From positions 1 through 28,059 of the IMG/VR virus record IMGVR_UViG_3300027896_000172: a DNA stretch of 28,059 bases; one strand, 5' to 3'. The notes beneath the pieces are model-generated. The model ran no database searches. It saw nothing but the letters and a program-made list of their open reading frames with translations, and had not been told where the DNA came from. The stretch's first letter is position 1; each line of letters starts with the position of its first letter. Shown here piece after piece: positions 13,058-20,554 of the stretch. This DNA comes from a virus. The position numbers and the translations under genes are program-made.

Positions 13058-13798
13058 ATGGAAAAAAAGACTATCGAAACATTCATCAAAAAGTATAACC
13101 TTAACGGTCTGATTGAAAAGGTCCGTTGGAACATCAAAGACAACACTCTAAGCGTTGCCGCTATCACCGACGACAAGAAATTTTTGGCGTCCGTCACCCA
13201 AAAGAAATTTGACAGTGCTGAGAATGTGGTTATTGGTATCATTGACTCCAGCAAAATCAAACAGATGTTGGGGGCACTTCTTGGCGATACCGTCAATGTG
13301 GATTTGGACAAGGATGAATCCGATGCTGACCGTGTTCTTTCTTTGGTATTCTCCGACGATAAGATAGAAATAAACTGTCAAGCCGCTGATTTGGATGTGG
13401 TCGGTAAGGGAGCCAGTGTCAAGAGCATTCCAGCATTCGATGTTGAAATCGCCCTCACCGAAGAATTCATTGAATCGTTCCTCAAAGCCAAGGCGGCCTT
13501 GCCTGAGGCGGACCTGTTTACGCTCATGATAAACAAGAGAAAACAGAACTTGGAGTTGGTTCTTGGTTACAATAAGAACAACAGCAATCGTATTTCGGTA
13601 GCGATTCCGAAGTCAACGGGCGTCGTGAAAGCGCCCATCAGTTTTTCTGCCAGAAATTTGAAAGCAATTCTGGACGCAAACTCCGAATGTAAAGACGCTG
13701 TGTTAAAAGTGTCGGAAGCAGGCATGGCGTATGTCGAGTTCGACCAAGACGGTTTTCAGTCCCAATACTACATGGTTAAGATTGATGTTGAAGACTGA
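13058..13798 (+). CDS. DNA polymerase sliding clamp (T4 gp45-like)
   Basis: A 246-aa processivity factor expected to form a trimeric ring and tether the family B polymerase. It begins MEKKTIETFIKKYNLNGLIE and shows the alternating strand/helix pattern of PCNA/gp45 domains: SVAAITDDKKFLASVTQKKF, GIIDSSKIKQMLGALLGDTV, IEINCQAADLDVV (about 106-118), then a second half starting near IPAFDVEIALTEEFIESFLK, LFTLMINKRKQNLELVLGYN and ending YYMVKIDVED, comparable to the YVVALEAD end of gp45. Length is close to the 228 aa of T4 gp45. Identification rests on pattern and on the downstream clamp loader. Start is in CATATG with an A-rich, Shine-Dalgarno-free leader. Confidence 0.82.
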   Translation: MEKKTIETFIKKYNLNGLIEKVRWNIKDNTLSVAAITDDKKFLASVTQKKFDSAENVVIGIIDSSKIKQMLGALLGDTVNVDLDKDESDADRVLSLVFSDDKIEINCQAADLDVVGKGASVKSIPAFDVEIALTEEFIESFLKAKAALPEADLFTLMINKRKQNLELVLGYNKNNSNRISVAIPKSTGVVKAPISFSARNLKAILDANSECKDAVLKVSEAGMAYVEFDQDGFQSQYYMVKIDVED

Positions 13799-13830
13799 GA
13801 GTAGTAGTAACCAAAACAACACACAAACAT

Positions 13831-14010
13831 ATGAAAAACAAAAGAAACACATTCGGCGTATTCTACAAGTCTCACGGCCAGTGGACAAAGACACCCTATT
13901 TGGGGGAAACCTATACCGATTTCGGTATTGAAGCCTACAAGAAGAAGTGGTTGGCCATTGACCGAGCGAACCTCAAGTCACGACTGACCATTCGTAAACT
14001 TCGTAAGTAA
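13831..14010 (+). CDS. Hypothetical basic protein, 59 aa, between clamp and loader
   Basis: Starts in CATATG behind the leader AACAACACACAAA. The sequence begins MKNKRNTFGVFYKSHGQWTK, continues TPYLGETYTDFGIEAYKKK and ends in a very basic LKSRLTIRKLRK. The FGVFYKSHGxW strand pair with a basic tail suggests a small nucleic-acid-binding protein. No family is recognised. It sits between sliding clamp and clamp loader in an operon that in T4 runs 45-44-62. Confidence 0.7.
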   Translation: MKNKRNTFGVFYKSHGQWTKTPYLGETYTDFGIEAYKKKWLAIDRANLKSRLTIRKLRK

Positions 14011-14030
14011 GCCTGAACACACAAAACCAT

Positions 14031-14987
14031 ATGGAATTCGTTGTTGACGACAATGTAGTGGAGAAGAAGGAAAACTCCCTCTGGGTGGAGAAATACCGTC
14101 CAGTCACCGTTGATAGTTACATCGGTAACGACTCTATCAAGGAGGCACTCAAGAGCATGATTGCCAAGGGAGACATTCCCCACCTTTTACTGTATGGTCC
14201 TGCCGGAACAGGCAAGACAACATTGGCTAAATTGCTCGTCAACAACATTCCATGTGACTATTTGTATATCAATGGTTCGGCTGAAACGGGCATTGAAAAT
14301 GTTCGTGAGAAACTGAAATACTTCTCAATGGGTGCTGGTTTCAAGCCGTTGAAGGTTGTTATTCTGGACGAAGCTGATTATCTTAGCCATAACGCTCAAG
14401 CGGGTCTTCGTAACATGATGGAGTCCTACTCCGTTCATACGCGGTTCATTCTCACTTGTAACTTCTTTGAGAAGATGCAACCCGCCATCGTTTCACGTTG
14501 TCAGACCTATGAAGTCAAGCCCATCAGCAAGAAGGATGTAGCGTTGAGGCTGGTGAACATTCTACAGTCAGAAAAGGTCAAGTTCGCTCAAGAGGATATT
14601 GTTTTTTGTGTCAACACCTTTTACCCTGACATTCGTAAAGTAATCAATTTTGCCCAACAATCCAATTCAGATGGCACCCTGAAAATTTGTAAAGAGAATG
14701 CCATTGAAGCTGACTTGTTGAGTAAACTGGTGGATTTGCTCAAGAATCCATCCAAGCCGGGCGTATTCAACGAAGTCCGTCAAATCATTGTTGAGATTGA
14801 CCCAAACTCACTGGAAACGGTGTATCGTTATCTCATGGATAAGGTGGAAGTTTATGCCAAGGGCAAGGAAGCTATTGTTATTGTTGAACTGGCGGACAGC
14901 CTGTATCAAGCAGAACAAGTCATACCAAAAGTCAGAGACATCCCGTTTTTGGCCTGTATGTATAAGCTTCTCCGTCACCTAAAATAA
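14031..14987 (+). CDS. Clamp loader AAA+ ATPase (T4 gp44 / RFC small subunit-like)
   Basis: A 318-aa ATPase (T4 gp44 is 319) that opens and loads the sliding clamp at primer-template junctions. SLWVEKYRPVTVDSYIG (16-32) is the RFC box II-like start, Walker A GPAGTGKTT (56-64, K62), Walker B VILDEAD (110-116), sensor 1 LTCN (141-144) and the SRC motif with its arginine finger (S155-R156-C157) are all intact. The C-terminal collar region continues to FLACMYKLLRHLK. It starts in CATATG behind an ACACACAAAA leader and lacks a Shine-Dalgarno sequence. Its place between clamp and an 89-aa gene parallels the T4 45-44-62 order. Confidence 0.95.
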   Translation: MEFVVDDNVVEKKENSLWVEKYRPVTVDSYIGNDSIKEALKSMIAKGDIPHLLLYGPAGTGKTTLAKLLVNNIPCDYLYINGSAETGIENVREKLKYFSMGAGFKPLKVVILDEADYLSHNAQAGLRNMMESYSVHTRFILTCNFFEKMQPAIVSRCQTYEVKPISKKDVALRLVNILQSEKVKFAQEDIVFCVNTFYPDIRKVINFAQQSNSDGTLKICKENAIEADLLSKLVDLLKNPSKPGVFNEVRQIIVEIDPNSLETVYRYLMDKVEVYAKGKEAIVIVELADSLYQAEQVIPKVRDIPFLACMYKLLRHLK

Positions 14988-15003
14988 AACAGAAAGAAAT
15001 CAT

Positions 15004-15273
15004 ATGACATTACCAACCTTCATGCCAAAAACTCAGGAAGACCGTCAGATTCTTGGTGAATTTTACGACCTATACAAAGACCGCCAATGGTTTGAGCGAG
15101 CCGAACTTTACGAGAACCATCCTAAACAAATGAAGAGGGCGTTGGAAATCACCGTGAGGTATGCTCCTCTTCTTGAAATGAAGGAAATTCTTACCTTCAT
15201 TCACAAATATAACATTGGATTGGAAACAGTTTCCTTGAGTAATCAAGACAATACACCTGCTCATGCTCAATAA
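15004..15273 (+). CDS. Hypothetical protein, 89 aa (position of the small clamp-loader subunit)
   Basis: ATG 15004 in CATATG, AGAAAGAAAT leader. It begins MTLPTFMPKTQEDRQILGEF, then LYKDRQWFERAELYENHPK and a helical centre MKRALEITVRYAPLLEMKEI, ending in a polar tail. It occupies the position of T4 gene 62, the small clamp-loader subunit (187 aa in T4), but is half that size and I see no specific motif, so the link is positional only. It might instead be a small replication accessory protein. Confidence 0.65.
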   Translation: MTLPTFMPKTQEDRQILGEFYDLYKDRQWFERAELYENHPKQMKRALEITVRYAPLLEMKEILTFIHKYNIGLETVSLSNQDNTPAHAQ

Positions 15274-15281
15274 GCATAGTA

Positions 15282-15914
15282 ATGGATAACTTTGGACATA
15301 TAATCGGTGGTCCAGACGCTCCACACACATATGAGGATGGGGGCGGAGTCATACCTGAAATGCCTAATAAGGTGAAAACAAATGTTCTATACAAGGCCCG
15401 CTGCTATCTTATTGGACACATGCAGTATGCAGACGGACGTGGATGGCGTGAAATTGTCAAAACAGAACTTGGCGACAGGAGCATTACATTCTTTGACCCT
15501 TACCACAAGCCGTACATCCACGATGTTCCAGAAGATGATGCTGCCCGTGAGGATTTGAACCGATGGATGGAAACCGAACAATACGACCTTGTTCAACAGA
15601 GAATGTGGGAAGTTCGTGGGTATGACCTTCGTTTGTGTGATATTTGTGACTTCTTCATTGCTCATATCAATCCATCTATAGCATCTTGGGGGTCGGCGGA
15701 AGAAATCACCACCGTCATTCGTGAGAAGAAACCTTTGTTCCTATCAATTGAGGGAGGCAAGAAAAAGACTCCGCTTTGGTTGATGGGCAAGATTCCCCAT
15801 AAATACATCTACAACGATATTCAAGAAGTCATTCAGACCATCAAATACATTGACGATGGAATTATCAGGTTGAACAGTGACCGCTGGAAGTTGTTGAAAC
15901 CGGAATTGAGGTAA
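15282..15914 (+). CDS. Nucleoside 2-deoxyribosyltransferase-like protein
   Basis: A 210-aa protein of the nucleoside 2-deoxyribosyltransferase fold, which swaps bases on deoxyribosides or cleaves N-glycosidic bonds. It shows the N-terminal strand-loop RCYLIGHMQYADGRGW (40-55; canonical YLAGP...W), FFDPY (70-74), the strand LCDICDFFIAHIN (118-130) and SWGSAEEITTVI (135-146), where a glutamate of the GSAEE pair is the expected nucleophile, followed by KKPLFLSIEGG. The first 35 residues are an extension of unknown role. It may salvage nucleotides or help make or remove modified bases. NADase-like use of the fold is an alternative. It is downstream of the clamp loader in the same direction. Confidence 0.72.
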   Translation: MDNFGHIIGGPDAPHTYEDGGGVIPEMPNKVKTNVLYKARCYLIGHMQYADGRGWREIVKTELGDRSITFFDPYHKPYIHDVPEDDAAREDLNRWMETEQYDLVQQRMWEVRGYDLRLCDICDFFIAHINPSIASWGSAEEITTVIREKKPLFLSIEGGKKKTPLWLMGKIPHKYIYNDIQEVIQTIKYIDDGIIRLNSDRWKLLKPELR

Positions 15915-15916
15915 TT

Positions 15917-16081
15917 ATGAATATCGTTGAGTTGTTACTTTTTATCGGAATCGTTGCTGCCCTTTGGAACATTATTCCCAAGTCAAAGAAGAAAATCACA
16001 AAATTCGGTGAAGGATTGTTGTGTGACACAAAGATGAACGACAACACCACAGACGATTTGGATATTTGGAGGGGCTTCTAA
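15917..16081 (+). CDS. Small membrane-anchored protein, 54 aa
   Basis: Starts 2 nt after the previous stop. MNIVELLLFIGIVAALWNII forms one transmembrane helix (about 3-20), followed by a basic PKSKKKITK and an acidic tail ending DDLDIWRGF. Topology by the positive-inside rule puts the C-terminus in the cytoplasm. It is the last gene before the intrinsic terminator at 16111. Function is unknown; small phage inner-membrane proteins often act in host takeover, exclusion or lysis control. Confidence 0.65.
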   Translation: MNIVELLLFIGIVAALWNIIPKSKKKITKFGEGLLCDTKMNDNTTDDLDIWRGF

Positions 16082-16110
16082 ACCGTAGATTCTGGAATTC
16101 TTCTATTTAA

Positions 16111-16137
16111 CCGCCATCGGGTGATGGCGGTTTTCTT
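16111..16137 (+). terminator. Rho-independent terminator after the replication operon
   Basis: Perfect 8-bp stem CCGCCATC / GATGGCGG (16111-16118 and 16123-16130) with a GGGT loop, extended by two A-T pairs, followed by TTTTCTT. It separates the replication/nucleotide genes from the probable virion block. Confidence 0.92.
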
Positions 16138-16172
16138 GTGTCTATATCTATGGGTTTTATCAATTGCCATAC

Positions 16173-16180
16173 TATTTATA
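16173..16180 (+). promoter_or_regulatory. TATTTATA motif upstream of the 16185 gene
   Basis: TATTTATA ends 4 nt before ATG 16185, right after the terminator. A new promoter is expected here because the hairpin ends upstream transcription, which supports a promoter role for this motif. Confidence 0.45.
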
Positions 16181-16184
16181 GGAC

Positions 16185-16949
16185 ATGGCAAAGTCACTTG
16201 TAAAGGAAAACACATTCGACGGAGCACCCGGCGGCGGTTCAGGTACGTTAAACTATCAAACCGGCTATGGAACATCCGGTGGTGGAAATGTTTCTCAAAA
16301 CCCATCCAAATTCACTTCCTCCGAGAAGACCGTTGACCATTTTAACAACAATGTATCAACCGGCTCTACCCTATCCCCCCAACCAGAACGAATAAAGGAT
16401 TTGGCAAACAAACCTGCATCCCATGTTGGCGGTAACATGGGAAAAGACCAAAAGAAATCCACCGGAGAAGAATATGGTGGAGGCATTTTTCCAAAGAATG
16501 ATAGAGAATCCTCTAGCGGCGGCACCATCAGCCCAGCTGCCATGGCAGACAAAGCCGCATCGTTGAAACCGATGAATCCTGACCAGATATACGAACCACA
16601 GGTCAATCAATTGTTCAAGAAAAAGGTGACACCATCCCCCGATGAAATTTTGTCTGCAATGCAATATGAAATGGGAAACATGGTCAAGAAGGATAAACAC
16701 ATTGCTAAACAAATAGTTCTCAAGAACTTGAGAGCAGACCCACAATACTACAGTAGGCTAGGTATGTTAAACATAGACGACAAAAAAATGAAGGTCGATG
16801 AATCCAAAGATTCAACGTTTCAGAAAACAAAAAACCTCTTGGACCAAATGATTTTTGAGAAGAAAAAGAAAATCGGTGTTGCGGACCCCAATTTGGATGA
16901 AATCCTAAATGGGTTGTGGCAGAAAAGACACGGCTACCGTGCCAAATAA
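16185..16949 (+). CDS. Probable virion/assembly protein with DUF5661-like module, 254 aa
   Basis: The N-terminal half is disordered and Gly/Ser/Pro-rich (DGAPGGGSGTLNYQTGYGTS and similar to about residue 130). The C-terminal half contains DEILSAMQYEMGNMVKKDKH then IAKQIVLKNLRADPQYYSRL (about 151-190), which is the same module as in the following gene (EQLKKGIKTEKEHTKD... ALDHLREDPKYYDKL). The pattern E...(H/K)...A..I.L..L..DP.YY..L is that of DUF5661, known from phage and bacterial proteins without assigned function. Its place behind a terminator, with TATTTATA upstream and an 866-aa relative downstream, suggests late expression and a virion or scaffold role. No catalytic motif is seen. Confidence 0.7.
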   Translation: MAKSLVKENTFDGAPGGGSGTLNYQTGYGTSGGGNVSQNPSKFTSSEKTVDHFNNNVSTGSTLSPQPERIKDLANKPASHVGGNMGKDQKKSTGEEYGGGIFPKNDRESSSGGTISPAAMADKAASLKPMNPDQIYEPQVNQLFKKKVTPSPDEILSAMQYEMGNMVKKDKHIAKQIVLKNLRADPQYYSRLGMLNIDDKKMKVDESKDSTFQKTKNLLDQMIFEKKKKIGVADPNLDEILNGLWQKRHGYRAK

Positions 16950-16975
16950 TATCAGATTCCATCCAACCCAATCAA

Positions 16976-16983
16976 TATTTATA
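16976..16983 (+). promoter_or_regulatory. TATTTATA motif upstream of the 16988 gene
   Basis: Third copy of the octamer, ending 4 nt before ATG 16988 (which lies in CATATG). Same geometry as at 6041 and 16173. Confidence 0.4.
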
Positions 16984-16987
16984 CCAT

Positions 16988-19588
16988 ATGAACTACCAAG
17001 ATTATTTCAAATCATCCAAAGCGGCCCGTGCATTGGGACACAAAATCATGCTCCCCGAAGGAGTTGACCCAGAACAACTGAAAAAGGGCATCAAAACAGA
17101 GAAAGAGCATACAAAAGATGTGGGTATTGCTGCAAAGATTGCTCTTGACCATTTGAGAGAAGACCCGAAATATTACGACAAACTGTGTGCAGCCGGCCTT
17201 GAAGAAAATGGTGGCATACCACTATTAGGTGGAGCACTTGCTGTTCCTCATGTGGGCCAACCAATCCACATGTCCAAGATTATACAGATTGGCAAGAGTT
17301 TCGGTGTAGAGCCAAAATCCGGTAATCTTTCTGGCTATACGGAAATGAATCCACGGGGAGTAACCAAAGATTCAGGGGGGATTCCGGCGATTTCACAGGG
17401 AGACAAAGAACCCATTACCGCTGGTGGTCATAAAGTAGCCAATGCTGGTGTGGTTAAATCGGTGGGGGGCCCAGTTTCTCCGGGCGAGGGCCAAAAACAA
17501 GGCGGACCAAATAGCCAAGGAACAATTGCTAATACAGCCAAGATGGCCGAAGGTAAACAAAAGATTCGTTCTATTGTCAAGGAAGTTCTCAAAGAAATCA
17601 CCTTTGATAAGAAGAGTGGTAAGTGGGTTAGACTTACAGAAAGTCAACATGCTAGAATGTTCCCTGATGACCCGAATGCTCAAACTTCGGCGGGATTTTT
17701 CGGAACGGATAAAAAACTAAGCTCTCACCGTGGACCTTGGCCTAAACAGCCAGAAGCAGCTAACGATTCGGAGTTTCTAAAACTACAGAAGAAACTGAAA
17801 GATACCGGTGTAAAAGAGTTTGAAGAGAATGGTGGTATCAATGAACTCGGCGGTCATTACTGCTTTAAGTGTAAACAACCCACCGAAGTAAAGTTTAGAA
17901 ATGGAAAATCTGTGTGTAAGAAATGTGGCAAGCCATTGGATTATTCCAAGGATGTTGATTTGTCTGACCCAAAAGGTGTAGAAGATGAAGTCCCCAGAGA
18001 TGATGCCTATTGGATGGGTAAAGATGAATCGGTTGACATGAAAATGGGACCATCCTACAAGAAGGTTCAACCTCGTCAATACAAAGTTCAGGACGACGAT
18101 TTTGCTAGAACAAATCAATACGACCCTGAAATCACCGAAATGTGTGATGAAGAAGAGTTGGATATGATGAAGAATCGTATGTCTGAACTCACGAATGCTA
18201 AAAGAACTCTTTCAGAAGATGAAATAGCTGAGTTGAACGAGTTGAGTCAAAAGATAAACGAAGGTCGTTGTGAAGATTATCCGTGTTGTGGCCATGAAGA
18301 CGGCGACTGCCCGGATAGCCAAGGAAGATTTACATGTGTTGGTTGTGGTAAACGACTGCCAAGAGATGCTTCTTCATCCATTTGTCCAAAATGTCAAAGA
18401 AACATGTCAGATAGAGAAGACCCATTCGGTAATGGTGGTGGTTTTGGTGATAGTGAATATCAAGAAGGCGTAAAAGAAGGTTGGGCAATCGGCGGCTATA
18501 CTCCACAGCAACAACAGGCCATCAATGCTCTTCAATCAAAAGGATTCCACGAAGTAAGTTCTTTTCCGGGACAACCGGATGCGGATGGCGGGGGTATGGA
18601 TGATACAGTAACCGTTGTGTTACAAAGAAAAAACGGTCAGGTAAGACTATCGGTTGAAGTTGACCCAGATGGTTCGTGTAATGGACAACCAGTTGAAAAT
18701 TTTCTTCAACAAAATATGGAAGAAAATGTTGTCAATATGAAAATGGGTCCGGCTTACAAGAAGTCCGCCCGTCAAGCAAGAGTTCAAGCGGATGACCAAG
18801 CAAGAACAGTTCAATACGACCCAGAAATGACGGAAGACAATCCACCTGCTGAACCTAGCGACATGGAGTTACAGAAGGCATTGGATGACCTTGAACAGTT
18901 TGACGTTCAAAACCCAACACTTGCTCATCAGAGACGAGCCTTGGCTCAACCCGGTCAGAGATTTGCTGACCCAGAAGATGTAGAAGTCACCATTGGTTCT
19001 AAGATTCAGCAGGCAGGTATGAGTGATTTGGAAAGAATACACCGTGAGTTGGATATTACAAACCCAAACTGGCAAAAAGACTTTTCCACCACATCTTTCA
19101 AGTCGAATCCAACCGATGACACGGATAAATATGATGATTCTCCATATGTTCCACCAAAGGGTGGCAGACCAGAATTGACTCCTGATTACGCTAAAAGCTT
19201 AGGCGTTGACCCCGATACATTTGAAAAAGATAAAAAGCGTAGAGCAGATAAAAGAGCCGCCAATCAAGCAGCCGGACAATCAGTAGAACCGGATGATGCC
19301 GATGATGACGATGATGACGATGAAAAGGTAGATGAAGCTGGCATTGGAGCAACTCAACACTCTTCTTACCGAACCGTCAATCATGGTAATCTTGCTCAGG
19401 ACCCAGAGGTTAGATGGGCAGATGACTTGGATGAAAAGGTAGAACCAAAAAATAAGCCACCAAAAGAATCTGAGACGGTAAAGCAAATTAAGAAATCTCA
19501 GAAGGTAAAACCTTCGGCTAAGCCAGACCAGTTCAAGTACAAAACCCCAAGATTGAGTAAGAGTGGCGTTCACAAAAAAAAGCCATAA
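16988..19588 (+). CDS. Large probable virion protein with DUF5661-like module, zinc ribbons and internal repeat, 866 aa
   Basis: Start ATG 16988 (MNYQDYFKSSKAARALGHKI); an upstream TTG at 16916 would overlap the previous gene. The DUF5661-like module lies at about 20-60 (LPEGVDPEQLKKGIKTEKEH, then HLREDPKYYDKL). A Gly-rich region follows. A zinc ribbon has C292-x2-C295 and C310-x2-C313; a denser Cys region (CCGHEDGDC, FTCVGCG, ICPKCQ) lies at about 429-472. The block V-x-MKMGP-x-YKK ... ART-x-QYDPE-x-TE occurs twice (from residues 349 and 582). The C-terminus has an acidic Asp run (about 770-778) and a very basic end. Such modular, low-complexity proteins are often head-interior or scaffold-like. 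The xTE ends of both repeats might be protease sites, but this is speculation. Confidence 0.72.
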   Translation: MNYQDYFKSSKAARALGHKIMLPEGVDPEQLKKGIKTEKEHTKDVGIAAKIALDHLREDPKYYDKLCAAGLEENGGIPLLGGALAVPHVGQPIHMSKIIQIGKSFGVEPKSGNLSGYTEMNPRGVTKDSGGIPAISQGDKEPITAGGHKVANAGVVKSVGGPVSPGEGQKQGGPNSQGTIANTAKMAEGKQKIRSIVKEVLKEITFDKKSGKWVRLTESQHARMFPDDPNAQTSAGFFGTDKKLSSHRGPWPKQPEAANDSEFLKLQKKLKDTGVKEFEENGGINELGGHYCFKCKQPTEVKFRNGKSVCKKCGKPLDYSKDVDLSDPKGVEDEVPRDDAYWMGKDESVDMKMGPSYKKVQPRQYKVQDDDFARTNQYDPEITEMCDEEELDMMKNRMSELTNAKRTLSEDEIAELNELSQKINEGRCEDYPCCGHEDGDCPDSQGRFTCVGCGKRLPRDASSSICPKCQRNMSDREDPFGNGGGFGDSEYQEGVKEGWAIGGYTPQQQQAINALQSKGFHEVSSFPGQPDADGGGMDDTVTVVLQRKNGQVRLSVEVDPDGSCNGQPVENFLQQNMEENVVNMKMGPAYKKSARQARVQADDQARTVQYDPEMTEDNPPAEPSDMELQKALDDLEQFDVQNPTLAHQRRALAQPGQRFADPEDVEVTIGSKIQQAGMSDLERIHRELDITNPNWQKDFSTTSFKSNPTDDTDKYDDSPYVPPKGGRPELTPDYAKSLGVDPDTFEKDKKRRADKRAANQAAGQSVEPDDADDDDDDDEKVDEAGIGATQHSSYRTVNHGNLAQDPEVRWADDLDEKVEPKNKPPKESETVKQIKKSQKVKPSAKPDQFKYKTPRLSKSGVHKKKP
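18032..18139 (+). repeat. Internal protein repeat, copy 1
   Basis: 36-residue unit starting VDMKMGPSYKK and ending ARTNQYDPEITE, inside the 866-aa protein. It is shared with the unit at 18731-18835. Confidence 0.85.
18731..18835 (+). repeat. Internal protein repeat, copy 2
   Basis: 35-residue unit starting VNMKMGPAYKK and ending ARTVQYDPEMTE. It is one residue shorter than copy 1, with the ends best conserved. A DNA-level duplication followed by divergence is likely. Confidence 0.85.
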
Positions 19589-19590
19589 AT

Positions 19591-20298
19591 GTGTCACCCC
19601 CAGTCTCACAGAAACGTACAGCCACTTACCGTGACCTAATCGGTTTCGGTGAGGGCCTTAGTTTTAGTGATTACTTTGACGACTCCGTTCCCTACGATGT
19701 AAAACCTGTACCCTCATTACGTCCAATGGAAGAGTCGGATTGGCCCATTCAAGCCAAGGATTTGTTCAAAGGATTGTGGGAAACCTCTGATTCTACCATA
19801 TTTATTGATGGTATGAAACCAGAACAAAAGGAAGAGTTTAAGTCAGCGTTGGCTCAGTTGTTTACTTACCTTCAAACAGAATTGAAGTTGAAAACTGTGC
19901 CGACTATCATCCTTATGTCCGACCAAACCAACGCTAAAAAGTTGCTGGGAAAGACAGGCTATTACGATGCCCCCAAGAAGGCAATTCATTTGTTTATTAC
20001 TGGCCGTCACCCCAAAGACATCCTTCGTTCATTCTCTCATGAAGTCATCCATCATTGGCAACATGAAAACCAACAATTGGAAAAGGGCAAACAAGGAGAG
20101 AATGACCCTCAATACGCCCAAAATGACCCTTGGATGCGCCAAATGGAAAAGCAAGCCTACTTGCTTGGTAACATGTTGTTCCGTGATTGGGAAGACTCCA
20201 AAAAAGCCAAGGACCGTAAAAGCTCAAAGAAGTTAGCTGAGAGAATGTATCTTCTTGGCAAACAATACCCACCTAAAAAAACTGACTATAGAGGCTAA
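19591..20298 (+). CDS. HExxH zinc metallopeptidase-like protein, 235 aa
   Basis: Start GTG 19591, 2 nt after the previous stop; no ATG is available in this frame nearby. The active-site helix SFSHEVIHHWQHEN gives HEVIH at 150-154, and Glu186 (WMRQMEKQAYLLG) is a good third zinc ligand, a gluzincin-like arrangement. KKAIHLFITGRHPKDILRSF just before it supplies the edge strand usual in zincins. The N-terminus (LIGFGEGLSFSDYFDDSVPY) has no known domain. It follows directly the two DUF5661-like proteins, so a role in processing a virion or scaffold protein, or a virion-carried peptidase, is attractive. SprT-like or host-directed proteolysis remain possible. Confidence 0.72.
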   Translation: MSPPVSQKRTATYRDLIGFGEGLSFSDYFDDSVPYDVKPVPSLRPMEESDWPIQAKDLFKGLWETSDSTIFIDGMKPEQKEEFKSALAQLFTYLQTELKLKTVPTIILMSDQTNAKKLLGKTGYYDAPKKAIHLFITGRHPKDILRSFSHEVIHHWQHENQQLEKGKQGENDPQYAQNDPWMRQMEKQAYLLGNMLFRDWEDSKKAKDRKSSKKLAERMYLLGKQYPPKKTDYRG

Positions 20299-20299
20299 T

Positions 20300-20521
20300 T
20301 TGAAAACTGTTACAGATGGATGGCCAATCGAAGAAATGAAAGCACTAGAACAGTTCTGTGAAGAACATGGTATAGTCGGTTTCAAATGCGGAAGAATCCC
20401 TCCTGCTACCGCATTAGCACTCTTGAAAGCTTCTATGGGTATCGTTGATACGCAATTAGAGGAAAGAATTCCTTACAATCGCCCTAAGAACGGGAATGAA
20501 AAAGCGGTTTTACATGGATAA
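20300..20521 (+). CDS. Hypothetical protein, 73 aa, TTG start
   Basis: TTG 20300 lies 5 nt after an AGAGG Shine-Dalgarno sequence that overlaps the end of the peptidase gene, making it the likely start; a reading from TTG 20255 would overlap more. The product begins (M)KTVTDGWPIEEMKALEQF, contains CEEHGIVGFKCGRIPPATAL and a helix ALLKASMGIVDTQLEERIPY. It is small, globular and helical by appearance, and no family is recognised. Confidence 0.6.
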   Translation: MKTVTDGWPIEEMKALEQFCEEHGIVGFKCGRIPPATALALLKASMGIVDTQLEERIPYNRPKNGNEKAVLHG

Positions 20522-20554
20522 TCCTAATACTTATCGGTACAGGAGTGTGCTAAT

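Noticed and set aside
16916-16987. TTG-initiated extension of the 866-aa protein
   Set aside because: It overlaps the preceding gene, adds no conserved sequence, and ATG 16988 has the CATATG context and upstream motif.
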